64,000 bases of DNA from NCBI GenBank assembly GCA_016703325.1, contig JADJCH010000007.1, positions 1 to 64,000 of the forward strand, read 5' to 3'. How positions within the stretch are numbered: position 1 is the first letter of the stretch; each line of letters starts with the position of its first letter. Below are positions 1 to 9,593 of the stretch, in pieces. Origin of the DNA: Burkholderiales bacterium (lineage in GTDB: Bacteria > Pseudomonadota > Gammaproteobacteria > Burkholderiales > Burkholderiaceae_C). A program made the translations under genes and the position numbers. Under the pieces are notes generated by a model. It had not been told where the DNA came from, searched no databases, and saw nothing but the letters and a program-made list of their open reading frames with translations.

Positions 1-2275
1 TCGTTGGGTGTGCAATTGATCCCTTTCTTGTCGTCCCGGCCGGGTTTGCAGCCGTAGTCGAATGCCCCCAGCGGGATGTCCACCGTGTGCGGAATCGGTG
101 GGGAGCGCCAACCCCACCGGAGTGTCATCACGATGTCCTGGGCTTCGTCGGTCGCCAGCCATTCCTTCGTCGCATTGCCGATCGGGTACTGCACAAGAAG
201 CCCAGCAAACAAGAGTGCGACCGTCCACAGCCCTGCCACACGAGCCAGGGCCGGGCGCCGCGCGCTTTTCAGGTAGGCCAGCTCCGCCTCGCTGGCCATG
301 AACCGCACCGCGTCATACCGGCGCAGCTGCCTGCGATCGGGGCCGTTCAGCAGCCGGTCGGCGGCGCCCGTGGTCGGCCAGGCCTGCGCTTCCTGCCGCA
401 GGTTCTGCCGCAGAAGGTCGCGGTCCTTGTGTGCCGCCAGGTACTCGACCAGCCGGGGCCAGTAGGGTTGTGGCGTGCCGCCGGACGGGCCGGGTGGGCG
501 GCTGCGCAGCAGGGCTTCGTGGATCAAGTCCACGCGGCGGGTGTCGGCGCCCTGGGCGTCGGTGGCGCTGCCGCTGACGGTGATCAGGCGCAGCCGGGCG
601 GCGGTGTCGGCCGCCTCACGGCGCTGGCCCGAGAGGGCGCCCAGCAGCTGCTGGCCGCGGGCCAGGTCGGTGTCCTGGAAGCCCTGCCCCGCCTGCCGGC
701 AGGCCTGCAGCCAGGTGAGGGACTGGCGGGTGTGCCGGCCTTCCGGGTGAAAGTGCGCCAGCGCCGAGAGCAGCTCCAGCGCGCCGCGCTGCATCGGGCT
801 GCGGGCATCGCCCAGGCCCGCCAGCAGGCGGTCGGCCTCGCTGGCCAGGAGGCCGCCCAGGCGGCCGAGGGCGTCGTACTCCGCCAATGTCAGCACGCCG
901 GGCGCAGCGGGCGTACCCCGCGGGCGGCGCAGCCAGAGGGTTTCCATCGCGTGCTGCAGCAGCGGCAGCGCGGCGGCGGGGTCGTCTTCCGCGTCGTCGA
1001 GCAGGGCCTGCAGCAGCTCGGGCTGCACCGTCAGCCGGCCCAGGCGGGCGGGGGCCATGATGGCCTGGCCCAGCCCCGCCCGACCCATCGGCGTGAGGGT
1101 GAAGGGGCTGGTCAGCGTGTTGAGCAGGCCGGCCAGGCGCGGCAGGTCCTCGGCGATGCGGTGCTGGTAGTCGCTGCGGCAGGTGCTGACCAGGTGCAGC
1201 GGGCTGGCCGGGGCGGTGAGGGCCTCGGTGAGCAGCAGGTCCAGCCGGGCGCGGGCGCTGGCGCTGCTGAGGGTGAACAGCTCCTCGAACTGGTCGATCA
1301 CCAGCAGCACGCCGATGGGGCGCTGGCCGAGGGCGTCGCGCAACCACAGGCGCAGGGTTTCGGGCGGGCCGTTGCGCAGCTTTTCCAGCAGGTCGAGCGA
1401 CTTCTCCTTCAATGCAGGCGCCAGCACCTCGGCCAGCGACACCAGCGGGTCGTTGCCGGGCAGCATCGGCGCGGTGACGGCCCAGTCGTCCAGCCCGGTG
1501 CGGGCCGAAAGGGCTCCCTGCTCGGCCAGCGGCAGCAGCCCGGCGCGCATCAGCGAGGACTTGCCCGAGCCGCTGCCGCCGACGATGTGCAGCCAGCGGC
1601 GGTACGGCGCGCTGCTGCCGGCAAGCGCCGGGGCGGGCGCGCCCTTGCCCTCAAGCAGCGCGATGGACGGGATGTCCGGCGTGCGGCCGAGCAGGTTCAG
1701 CGCGGCCAGCACCTCGCGCTCGCGGCCGAAGAAGCGCCGGGCCTGCTCCTTCTGGAACGATGCCAGCCCCACCCAGGGGCAGACGTCGGGCGGCAGCAGC
1801 GCCTCGGCCGGCGGGCCGTCGTCGACGAGGGCGCCCAAGCCAGCCACGGCGGCCAGCGGGCGGGTCAGCGCCTCGATCAGCGCGTCGGGCGGCGCCTCCT
1901 CCTCCCACCTCACCCCCTGCAGCAGGCCGAGGAAGGGCAGCGTCGCCAGGTCCGGCGCGCCGGGCAGCAGCACCGGCACGATCTGCGGGCGCTCCTGCGC
2001 CTCCTGCGCGCCGAAGTGGCGGTTCAGCACGGTGGAGGTTTCCGCGCCCACCCAGCGCCCCAGCCCGCGCGGTCCGAGCAGCACAACAAAGCGCCGGCAG
2101 CCCTGCAGCGCCTCACCCAGCGCATCCAGCCAGTGGTCGCTGGCGCGCAGCGCGGCGTCGTCCTTGAAGACGGTCAGCCCCGGGCGAGCAAGGCCCGATG
2201 CAGCAGGTCCGCCTGCGCCAGGTGGGTGGCGCGGTGGTAGCTGATGAAGACGTCGGGCCGCAGCGGCTCTCCCAT
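1..2275 (-). pseudogene. TIR-nSTAND ATPase with C-terminal FGE/PvdO-like start, frameshifted and cut by the window edge
   Basis: Read leftward, the first 33 codons begin with the TIR signature PDVFISYHR and then hit TGA at 2176-2174. Adding one base to the four-C run at 2178-2181 restores a frame that stays open to position 1. The repaired product has a TIR domain (about residues 1-130) and an nSTAND1-type NTPase with the lead-in FFGREREV (near 1715-1740). Its Walker A is GGSGSGKSS (near 1560-1585) and its Walker B is VIDQFEELF (near 1280-1305). One hydrophobic segment lies near residue 700 (positions 190-245). The last visible part, IPLGAFDYGCKPGRDD, resembles the start of a formylglycine-generating/PvdO (SUMF1) domain. 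TIR-STAND proteins are ligand-triggered switches that often cleave NAD or signal in immunity. A role in phage defence is inference. The break may be genuine or a base-calling error in the C run. Confidence 0.75.
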
Positions 2276-2337
2276 GCTCTTCCCTTCGGTTTGCGGGGGA
2301 TTTTCGCGGAGGATTCAGTTCGGGAGAAGCCTGAACG

Positions 2338-2654
2338 ATGTCATCCACCGCCCCAACGACGGACCCGGACCAGAAGGTGGCCTGGCTGGCGCAGATCCAC
2401 TACCCCGGTGAGGCAGTGACCGGCCTGCTGCTCTACGTGAAGCTGTCGGTGACCGGCACCGGTCGGAGTTCCTGCGCAACTATCTGCGTGAGCACCCCGA
2501 GTTCCCGCACGAGAGCACCGCACAACAGCTCTTCCGCGAGACCCAGTTCGAGGCTTACCGGCCCCTGGGCGAGCATGTGGGGCGAGACTTGTTTGCCGGC
2601 CAGTACTGGGGAGTTGGGCTGAAGTGCGATAAGGGACGGTATGGACGGCCATGA
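2338..2654 (+). pseudogene. Patatin-like phospholipase C-terminal remnant
   Basis: Two adjacent reading frames together resemble the C-terminal end of large patatin-family phospholipases. The first frame gives GLLLYVKLSVTGT. A second frame from about 2470 gives EFLRNYLREHPEFPHEST and then QLFRETQFEAYRPLGEH. Family members read roughly LLYVKPSLTGDEP, then YxxxHPxFPHESTxDQ, then FExxQFExYRxLG, so a few residues are missing where the frame changes. No catalytic GxSxG motif or Asp region is present. This is a fragment, not a working lipase. It is divergent from the TIR-STAND gene and was probably left by recombination in the island. Confidence 0.55.
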
Positions 2655-2741
2655 CTTGTCTGACCACCACAAAGCCATCCGGCGATCCGTCCGAGCGTCG
2701 CTGTTGCAGGCCCATCTCAGATGGATCTGTGCAGGGGTTCC

Positions 2742-3887
2742 CTAGGTGGACTCTGGCACCCACCCCGGCAGATTGATGTAGTAGCGCGTTGAGCGGCCAC
2801 CACCCACCTGCTGGAGCAAGCCCAATGCCTCGAGGTCGATGAGTTCGCGCGACGCCGTCGCCCGCGATGCACCCGTGACGCCCTCGTACTTCTTCGTGCT
2901 CATGCCGCCGTCGAAACCACCCGGTCCGGCATCCAGCAGCAGGTTCATCACCTTGCGCTGGCGCTCGCTCAGGGCCGTACGGCCGTGGTCCAGCCAGAAG
3001 CGGGCCTTCACGAGGGTGTGGTCCACCACCGTCGACGCCTCTTCGCAGGCAGCCTGCATTTGCTCGACGAACCAGCACACCCAGTCCGTCACGTCAGGGT
3101 CGCCATGCTGGGCGCGTTCCAGGTTGGCGTAGTAGTCGCGGCGACGATCGAGCAGGCGCTGGGATGTGCGGAACTGGCGACTGGCCTCGCCGCTGTCGCG
3201 GGCCAGCAGCAGGTCGACCAGCACGCGCCCGAGGCGACCGTTGCCGTCCTCGAAGGGGTGGATGGTCTCGAACCAGAGGTGTGCGAGCGCAGCCCGCACC
3301 CAGGTGTCCGGTTCGCTGGCGGCGTTGAACCACCGTAGAAGACGATCCATCTCCTCAGGCACGCGGCCCGATGGTGGGGCCTGGTAGTGCACCTCCTCCC
3401 GTCCCAGACGACCACTGACGATCTGCATCGGCTCGGCATGCTCGCGGTAGCCACCGACGCGAATCTTCGTCATGCCCGAGTAGCCGGTGGGAAAGAGCGC
3501 TGCGTGCCAGGCGTGCAGGCGCTGGTGCGTGAGCGGGTCGTTGCAGCGCTGGACCGCGTCGTCCATGATGTCCAGCAGGCCTTCCACGTTGCGCGGCGCG
3601 CTCGGCCCATCCTGCCTGCCCACGCCCAGCCGCCGTGCGACCGAACTGCGCACGGCTGCCAGGTCCAGTCGTTCGCCCTCGATGGCCGAGGTGGCCAGCG
3701 CATCCTGGCTCCAGGCCTCCGCAGCCAGTTCCAGGCGTTGTTCGAAGCCCAGGGCCGCCAGCTTGCCTTCGACCAGGCCCTGCGCACGCCGCACCTTGGC
3801 CAGGACCTCGCCGACACGAACGCGGTCGTACCGAAGATCGGGCCAGTCAGGGTGCTGCCAGACGTATGTGGATGCGCGGGCTTTCAT
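2742..3887 (-). CDS. Fic family protein (AMP-transferase) with C-terminal winged helix
   Basis: A 381-residue Fic protein. The Fic core carries the complete motif HPFEDGNGRLGR at residues 210-221, with catalytic His210. It transfers AMP (less often another nucleotide or phosphate group) to target hydroxyls. The N-terminal part looks like the DUF4172 region and contains TSAIEG at 66-71, which fits the inhibitory (S/T)xxxE(G/N) helix of self-inhibited class II Fic proteins. The last 80 residues (ERQRKVMNLLLDAG onward) look like a winged helix-turn-helix, so the protein may bind its own promoter. The start ATG is followed at once by family-like sequence. It stands alone on the minus strand between the patatin remnant and the OLD/UvrD defence genes. 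The target is unknown. Confidence 0.9.
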   Translation of the reverse strand: MKARASTYVWQHPDWPDLRYDRVRVGEVLAKVRRAQGLVEGKLAALGFEQRLELAAEAWSQDALATSAIEGERLDLAAVRSSVARRLGVGRQDGPSAPRNVEGLLDIMDDAVQRCNDPLTHQRLHAWHAALFPTGYSGMTKIRVGGYREHAEPMQIVSGRLGREEVHYQAPPSGRVPEEMDRLLRWFNAASEPDTWVRAALAHLWFETIHPFEDGNGRLGRVLVDLLLARDSGEASRQFRTSQRLLDRRRDYYANLERAQHGDPDVTDWVCWFVEQMQAACEEASTVVDHTLVKARFWLDHGRTALSERQRKVMNLLLDAGPGGFDGGMSTKKYEGVTGASRATASRELIDLEALGLLQQVGGGRSTRYYINLPGWVPEST

Positions 3888-3903
3888 GCGCTGAGGTGGA
3901 GAT

Positions 3904-3964
3904 GAGTCGAATGTTCGTCATTATCGACTCAACAATTGAGCTGAATTTGAAGTCTATTCGACTC
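3904..3964 (-). promoter_or_regulatory. Candidate operator/promoter of the fic gene
   Basis: This AT-rich patch lies just upstream of the fic start. The heptamer TCGACTC occurs three times: reversed at 3904-3910, forward at 3924-3930 and forward at 3958-3964. The first two form an inverted repeat with a 13-nt spacer. A second small inverted repeat, CTCAA-CAA-TTGAG, lies at 3928-3940. Repeats this close to the start suggest repressor sites, possibly for the fic protein's own winged-helix domain. Confidence 0.45.
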
Positions 3965-3975
3965 GAGAGTTGAAG

Positions 3976-4645
3976 CCGATCCGTCGCAGCCCACCGTCTC
4001 GGGGCATCACGGATCGTTGCCGCGCAAGAGCCTGACTGCCATGGGCAGCGTCCCCCGTGTCCGCAGAGGTTCGTCGCTCCAGTGGATCGACACCTGCGAC
4101 CTGCTCAGCGGAACCGAAGCGCGGTTCCTTTTAGATGACCGACCGCAGGAGCCGCGCCGCAAGCCGGTGAATGGTGCCCGGACTTTGTCCGGTCCCTTCA
4201 GCATTGCATGGCTGCCATCCGGCCCACTTTGGCCGCTCATGCCGCAGTACCAGCGACCACGCCGTTGCCGGGAACCTGGTACTTGTCAGCGACCACATCG
4301 TCTCGCCTGTGCCCGCCAGGTTTGTCGATTGGAACAGCGGACTGGGAGGCTGCATTTCGCCCCCTCACGCGTGAGCGCTCCCAGCTCACTTCCACGGCAC
4401 CGGCAGTGGCCCGGCTCCTTCGACCCGGACCTTCAGCGTCGCCGACAGACTGGTTGCAGTCCGTGACGCCCCCGGTTGGGGTGACAACTCCTGCCTATAG
4501 CAGCCGTTCGCCCCGCACATGTGAAGGCCGCTGCACGCCGGAGCTGGCGTGCTTTCGCTCGCCCGTTGGTCGCCGGCTACACTTTGCTGAAATCTGCTGA
4601 AGCCTTACGCGGAGTAGCGGGAAGAACGGGGAACGGGAGATCACC
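3976..4645. other. No gene recognised (670 bp between fic and the OLD gene)
   Basis: Short open frames occur on both strands but none resembles a known family, and none has a convincing ribosome binding site. The stretch may hold decayed island DNA and the promoter of the OLD/UvrD operon. Confidence 0.4.
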
Positions 4646-6489
4646 GTGCGACTAAGCCGGATCGTCATCAAAAACTTCAGGAACTTCAGTTCCCTCGACG
4701 TTCGACTCGGGCGGCATGCCGTCGTGCTCGGCGAAAACAAGGTCGGCAAGACCAACCTGTTGTTCGCCTTGCGACTGATTCTCGATCCCGCACTGCCGGA
4801 CTCGGCGCGACGGCTGCGCCTCGACGACTTCTGGGACGGCCTGGACCGCCCGCTGAAGGCCGAGGACGTTATCGAGGTATCGATCGAGTTCAGCGACTTC
4901 GAGGACCGCGAAGAACTATTGGCAGTGCTCGCAGACCACCTCGTGCAGCCGGATCCGATGGTGGCGCGAATCACGTACAGATACCAGCCGGTTGCCGGGC
5001 TCGACCGTGCACCGCGCAGCGAGAGGCGGACTATGAATTCATAGTCTTCGGCGGCGGACGTCCCGACAACACCGTCAGCTACGAGTTGCGGCGCTGGATG
5101 CCGATGGATCTTTTCCCCGCTCTGCGCGACGCAGAGTCCGACCTCGCGCGATGGGCCCGCTCTCCACTGCGGCCGCTGCTCGACCGAGCCACAAAGACCG
5201 TGGACGAGGAGGCTCTAAGCAAGATCGCTGAGGAGGTCTGCGCGACCACGTCAAGGATTGCCGCACTTCCGGAACTGGCCGAGGTCGTCACCCAGGTCAA
5301 CGAGCAGCTCACCGCGATGGTCGGCTCCCAACACGCCATCGAAACGGCCCTCGGCTTTGCGCCGACCGATCCCGAACGGATGCTGCGCGCACTGCAGATG
5401 ATGATCGACGGCGGCAAGCGCGGCATCGCTGAAGCGAGCCTAGGGTCGGCCAACGTGCTGTACCTCGCGCTGAAACACCTTGAACTCCAGTACTTGGCGG
5501 AGGAGGGAGAGCGCCAGCACACGTTCCTTGCGATCGAGGAGCCCGAGGCCCATCTGCACCCGCAACTACAGCGGCTGATCTACCGCAATTACCTGAAGAC
5601 GCGCGACGAGGCTGAAGGCGACCCTGAGCCTCGGAGCATCCTGCTGACCACTCACTCGCCCAACGTAGCTAGCGTGGCGCCGCTGTCCAACGTCGTGGTG
5701 CTTCGCCGCGTGGTCGGCGAGGGGCACACGATCGCACGTTCGCTCGAAGGCATCAAGCTCGCCGATGCGGACCGCGAAGACCTCGAGCGCTACATCGACG
5801 TTACGCGTGGCGAGCTCTTCTTCTCGAAGGGCGTCATCCTGGTCGAGGGCGACGCGGAGCGCTTCCTGCTGCCGACGCTGAGTAGACTGCATGACAAAAG
5901 CATCGACTTCGACGCGATGGGCATCTCCGTCTGCTCAATTGCCGGCACCAACTTCGCCCCCTACGTGAAGCTGCTTGGACCGAAAGGGCTGGATCTGCCT
6001 TTCGTCGTGCTGACCGACTACGACCCGAAGAGAGAAGAGGTCAGCCAGGAGGACGACGACCCTGCAGCGAGCGGCGTGACCGACAGCTATGGCGAGAGCC
6101 GCGTCGTCAACCAAATCATGAACGTGGTGCTGCCGAAGGCGCTCTGGAAAGAAAAGAGCTTCGAAGAGGTACTCGCGCTAGCCCCCAAGTACGGCGTCTT
6201 TCTCAACGACTTCACCTTCGAGGTCGACCTCTTCAAGGCCGGCTCGGCGGACCAATTCTCGAGGGCCATCACGGCGCTGACGCCGAACAAGGCAATGCAC
6301 AAGCGCTTCGCCGCGCTGGCCGCAGACCCTACCTCCCTCGATGGGAAGCCGTTCCTCAAGGACATCGACTCGATTGGTAAGGGGCGCCTCGCTCAGCGAC
6401 TGGCGGCCACGCTACTGGTGGACGGCGTGGACACGTGCCCCCCCTATATTAAGAAGGCGCTGCGATACCTGCGAGGCAAGCTGAAATGA
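4646..6489 (+). pseudogene. OLD-family ATP-dependent endonuclease (GajA-like), frameshifted
   Basis: An ABC-type ATPase plus TOPRIM nuclease of the OLD family, the GajA-like partner of a UvrD helicase. The frame starting at 4646 ends at a stop near 5042, yet the next frame continues the family sequence (ADYEFIVFGG, then WMPMDL). Removing a 2-nt tandem duplication in GAGAG at 5021-5025 gives one 613-residue protein. In repaired numbering, Walker A is GENKVGKT at 29-36, the signature-like LGSAN at 265-269, Walker B LAIEEPEAH at 294-302, and the H-loop THSP near 335. The TOPRIM glutamate is in VEGDAER (about 400) and its DxD in TDYD (about 456-459). Class 2 OLD proteins nick DNA and act with a helicase against phage. 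All catalytic motifs lie downstream of the break except Walker A, so as written the protein is probably inactive. The stop overlaps the next start. Confidence 0.85.
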
Positions 6490-8249
6490 GCGGCCCTGCT
6501 CCGGCCTACGTTGCGGCTGCGGAGGACCTGCGTGGCAACTACGACCAGTGGGCCGCCTACGAAGCCACCGGCAACTGCGCCATCCTAGCCGGGCCAGGCA
6601 GCGGGAAGACCAAGACCATCACGGTCAAGATCGCCCGGCTGCTTGCCCAGGATGTCCACCGTCCCCGGCGGATCGCGTGCATCACCTACAGCAACACGTG
6701 CGTGGGTGAGTTGCGGTCCCGGCTAAATCGGCTCGGCATCGACGACGGTGACCGTCTCGTACTCTCTACCGTCCATTCCTTCTGCCTGACGGAACTGGTC
6801 TTGCCCTATGCCAGCATGGCCGGCCTCGATGTGCCGGAGCCGCTGGTGGTGGCCTCCCCGGCCCAGGCCCGCAAGCTGTTCGCCGATGCCTATCGTTCGA
6901 AGCTGGGGGGCAACGCGCCCAGTTGGTTCCGCACGGCCTCCGACAAGCTGCGCCGCACCGTTCCGGACCGCGACAGCGATGAGTGGCACGGCTGGTCCGG
7001 TCGAGAGACAACGGTCATCGAGGCCTACGAGGCCCTGCTGCTGGACAACGGCCTGATCGACTTCGACGGTTTGGTTCTCGCGGGCCTGGCCCTGGTCGAA
7101 AAGCACGAGTGGGTGTGCCGCGCCATCCGGGCGAAGTATCCCGTCGTCGTCATCGACGAGTACCAGGACCTCGGCTTGCCGCTGCATCGCATCGTGCTGG
7201 CCCTGATTCGCGCTGGCGTGCGCATCATCGCTGTCGGCGATCCCGACCAGTCGATCTATGGATTCACCGGTGCCAAGCCGGCGCTGCTGAGGGCGCTGGC
7301 TCGCATGCGCGGCATGGAAGCCGTCACGCTCAAGCTGAACTACCGGTGTGCCGACAGCATCATCGCAGCCTCGAAAAGCCTGCTGTCCCAACCCTCGGAT
7401 TTCCGTTCCCACGATGGCCGCCAGGGTGAGATCCGCATCCATCGGCTCAAACGCAACCTGCAAGGCCAGGCCGAATACGCACTGGGCCAGTTGGTGCCCG
7501 CGCTGCTCAAGGCAAACACGGGCTGGACGCCGGGAGACATTGCGCTGCTGTACCGCTCTCTGAACGAGGGCTCGCCGATTGCGCAGGCGGCAGATCGACT
7601 TGGGATGCGGTACTTCCGCTTGGACAACGGATCACCGATCAAGCGCACACGACTGACAGAGTGGCTGACGATGGCCGCGCGTTGGTGCGCTGGCGGATGG
7701 GAGCAGGGCGACGTGCAGCTCTCACAGCTCTTGAAGGAGTGGCGCCGGTTGCGGCCTTCGCTTCGCAGCGAGCCTGACCGGCTCGCCGAGCGCAAGCGCC
7801 TCGTCTCTGCGCTCTATAAGCTGCGAGCCAACGCCATGCTGTTGCGAAAGTGGCTGAAGTCGCTGCGCGATGCGGTGTTGGATGCGCTGCTGCACGCAGA
7901 GCCCGGACTGGCCGACGAGGTCGACAACCTTGAGGATCTCAGCGCGGCGACGTTGCCCGGCGGTGCACTGGCAGCGTTCACGGTAGAGATCTTCGGCAAC
8001 CAGGGGCGGAGTCCGGACCAGATCAACCTCATGACGCTGCACAGCTCCAAGGGCCTGGAGTTTCAGGCCGTCATCATGATGGGGCTCGAGGCTGGCGTGT
8101 TCCCGAGCGGTTACGACAAGACAGAAGAACAGCTGGAGGAAGCAAAGCGCCTGTTCTACGTTGGTGTTACGCGGGCCAAGACCCAGGTACACCTGATGTT
8201 CGACTCTGACGAGTCGCCGCTGATCACCGCAATTCGGGAGGCTGCATAA
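6486..8249 (+). CDS. UvrD/Rep-like DNA helicase (GajB-like)
   Basis: A 587-residue superfamily 1A helicase. It shows Walker A GPGSGKT at residues 36-42, DEYQD (motif II) at 224-228, GDPDQSIYGF (motif III) at 251-260 and VGVTRAK (motif VI) at about 559-565. The length is shorter than housekeeping UvrD (about 720) and nearer to GajB-type helicases. Its ATG overlaps the OLD stop codon by 4 bp, so the two are translationally coupled. Gabija systems pair an OLD nuclease with such a helicase, which is activated by DNA ends left by the nuclease. Assignment to Gabija proper, rather than to a wider class 2 OLD/UvrD group, cannot be settled here. Confidence 0.85.
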   Translation: MSGPAPAYVAAAEDLRGNYDQWAAYEATGNCAILAGPGSGKTKTITVKIARLLAQDVHRPRRIACITYSNTCVGELRSRLNRLGIDDGDRLVLSTVHSFCLTELVLPYASMAGLDVPEPLVVASPAQARKLFADAYRSKLGGNAPSWFRTASDKLRRTVPDRDSDEWHGWSGRETTVIEAYEALLLDNGLIDFDGLVLAGLALVEKHEWVCRAIRAKYPVVVIDEYQDLGLPLHRIVLALIRAGVRIIAVGDPDQSIYGFTGAKPALLRALARMRGMEAVTLKLNYRCADSIIAASKSLLSQPSDFRSHDGRQGEIRIHRLKRNLQGQAEYALGQLVPALLKANTGWTPGDIALLYRSLNEGSPIAQAADRLGMRYFRLDNGSPIKRTRLTEWLTMAARWCAGGWEQGDVQLSQLLKEWRRLRPSLRSEPDRLAERKRLVSALYKLRANAMLLRKWLKSLRDAVLDALLHAEPGLADEVDNLEDLSAATLPGGALAAFTVEIFGNQGRSPDQINLMTLHSSKGLEFQAVIMMGLEAGVFPSGYDKTEEQLEEAKRLFYVGVTRAKTQVHLMFDSDESPLITAIREAA

Positions 8250-8310
8250 ATGTCCCGCTGCTCACTCGCTTGCTGGCTGGCGTCTCGATCATCCTTGCCT
8301 GGGATGGCGA

Positions 8311-9258
8311 ATGTCTGACTACTTCAGCGATCGAGAGAACGGCCCGCGCGCGCGCACTGAACAAAGCATCTCGCCGGCAGTCTGGAAGGGACTCGTGGCC
8401 GTCGTGCAGGGCCTGCTGAATAGCGGCGCCCTCGGACTGCGCTTTCCCGAGCGCTGCCCTGACGGGCAGGCCATCTGCGGCTGCGACACTGCCTCGCTCG
8501 GTGCGGCCATCGCCGCCGAAATGCCCGGTCTGGCATGGCCGCTCGAAACAACACGCGAGACTGGCGAGGGCGGGTTCTTATCGCAGCAGGAGCCCTTCGC
8601 ACCGGACACCCTACTGATTCTGGACTTCATCGAATTCGTCCACGCCGCCGTGGCGAAGCCCCTTCCAGGGAAGTACCACGAGTACTTCAACCACCACCAT
8701 CTGAGTTTCGATCAAACGGCCGGCCAGGATGACTTCCGAGCGACCGTCAACCGCATGTTTGCGCGCAACGGTGTGGCCTACGAGATGGTCTCGACTGGGC
8801 GCATCATGCGCGTGCTGCCGCCCGTGCTCGGCGAGGAGCTCCGACGCACCGCCTTCGACAGCGGCGACCGGATGCTTGACAACATGCTTGAGGAGTGCCG
8901 CACCAAGTTCTCCGATCGGAGCCCGCTGATGCGCCGAGAGGCGCTGGAGCGCCTGTGGGATGGCTGGGAGCGCCTGAAGTCGATGGCCGATCCGAACGAC
9001 AAGAAGCGGTCCGTGAAGATCATCCTCGATGCGGTGGTCGCTGAGCCGGCGCTGCGGGCGAGGCTCGAGGCAGAGGCCCAGGAGCTGACCTCGGTCGGCA
9101 ACAGCCATCTGATCCGCCACTCGGAGGTGAGTCAGGTGCCGGTGATCGACACGGATCAGGTCGACTATCTGTTTCATCGCCTGTTCGCGATGATCCAGCT
9201 CATGCTGAAGAAGAAATCAGCGACGAGCAGTTCACCGCACAGCTGCAGGAGAACTTGA
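8311..9258 (+). CDS. Protein of unknown function downstream of the OLD/UvrD pair
   Basis: A 315-residue soluble protein starting MSDYFSDRENGPRAR, 61 bp after the helicase stop on the same strand. It has no membrane segment and no nucleotide-binding loop. Recognisable stretches are a Cys-containing segment CPDGQAICGCD (about 50-60), KYHEYFNHHHLSFD (about 127-140), and a helical C-terminal half ending VDYLFHRLFAMIQLML. It resembles conserved hypothetical proteins that I cannot tie to a named family. The position suggests a third part of the defence operon, but this is inference. The tail after LMLKKK is unlike the rest and may result from a frameshift, because another frame there reads as an acidic helix (EEEISDEQFTAQLQENL). 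Confidence 0.65.
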   Translation: MSDYFSDRENGPRARTEQSISPAVWKGLVAVVQGLLNSGALGLRFPERCPDGQAICGCDTASLGAAIAAEMPGLAWPLETTRETGEGGFLSQQEPFAPDTLLILDFIEFVHAAVAKPLPGKYHEYFNHHHLSFDQTAGQDDFRATVNRMFARNGVAYEMVSTGRIMRVLPPVLGEELRRTAFDSGDRMLDNMLEECRTKFSDRSPLMRREALERLWDGWERLKSMADPNDKKRSVKIILDAVVAEPALRARLEAEAQELTSVGNSHLIRHSEVSQVPVIDTDQVDYLFHRLFAMIQLMLKKKSATSSSPHSCRRT

Positions 9259-9593
9259 AAGTGCTGCAGTCGGCTAGCACGATTCTTCGTCGCCCATCAC
9301 AGTGCCGGCGATGTAAGCTGTGCCGTCTGCAGCGGCCAGCGACGACGACCGCGAATTCACGCCCGAGCGTCAGCAAAGTGGCCGAAACCGTGAGTTCGAG
9401 CGCTGTCGGCCACTGACCGCAACAGCTGCAGACCTGACAAACAAAGTCGGCGCAACGTTTCGATTCAGGCTCGACCACCACCTCGTCACACCGTACCACC
9501 CCATCCCGCCGGGCCTCACCCCGACCTCGATACCCCCCTCACCTCCCACCCCTTTCCCCGAGACACCGCCCCGCCGACGCCCCACGATGAGGC
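9259..9593. other. No gene recognised (335 bp before traN)
   Basis: A spacer between the defence operon and the conjugation genes. An alternative-frame continuation of the upstream protein runs for a short distance from about 9205. Otherwise I see no family-like coding sequence. The traN promoter is probably here. Confidence 0.4.

Noticed and set aside
87..2240. A long open frame of 717 codons on the plus strand opposite the TIR-STAND gene
   Set aside because: It is rich in Gln, Arg and Gly from the antisense of a high-GC gene and has no domain motifs. The minus-strand reading gives clear TIR and STAND motifs.
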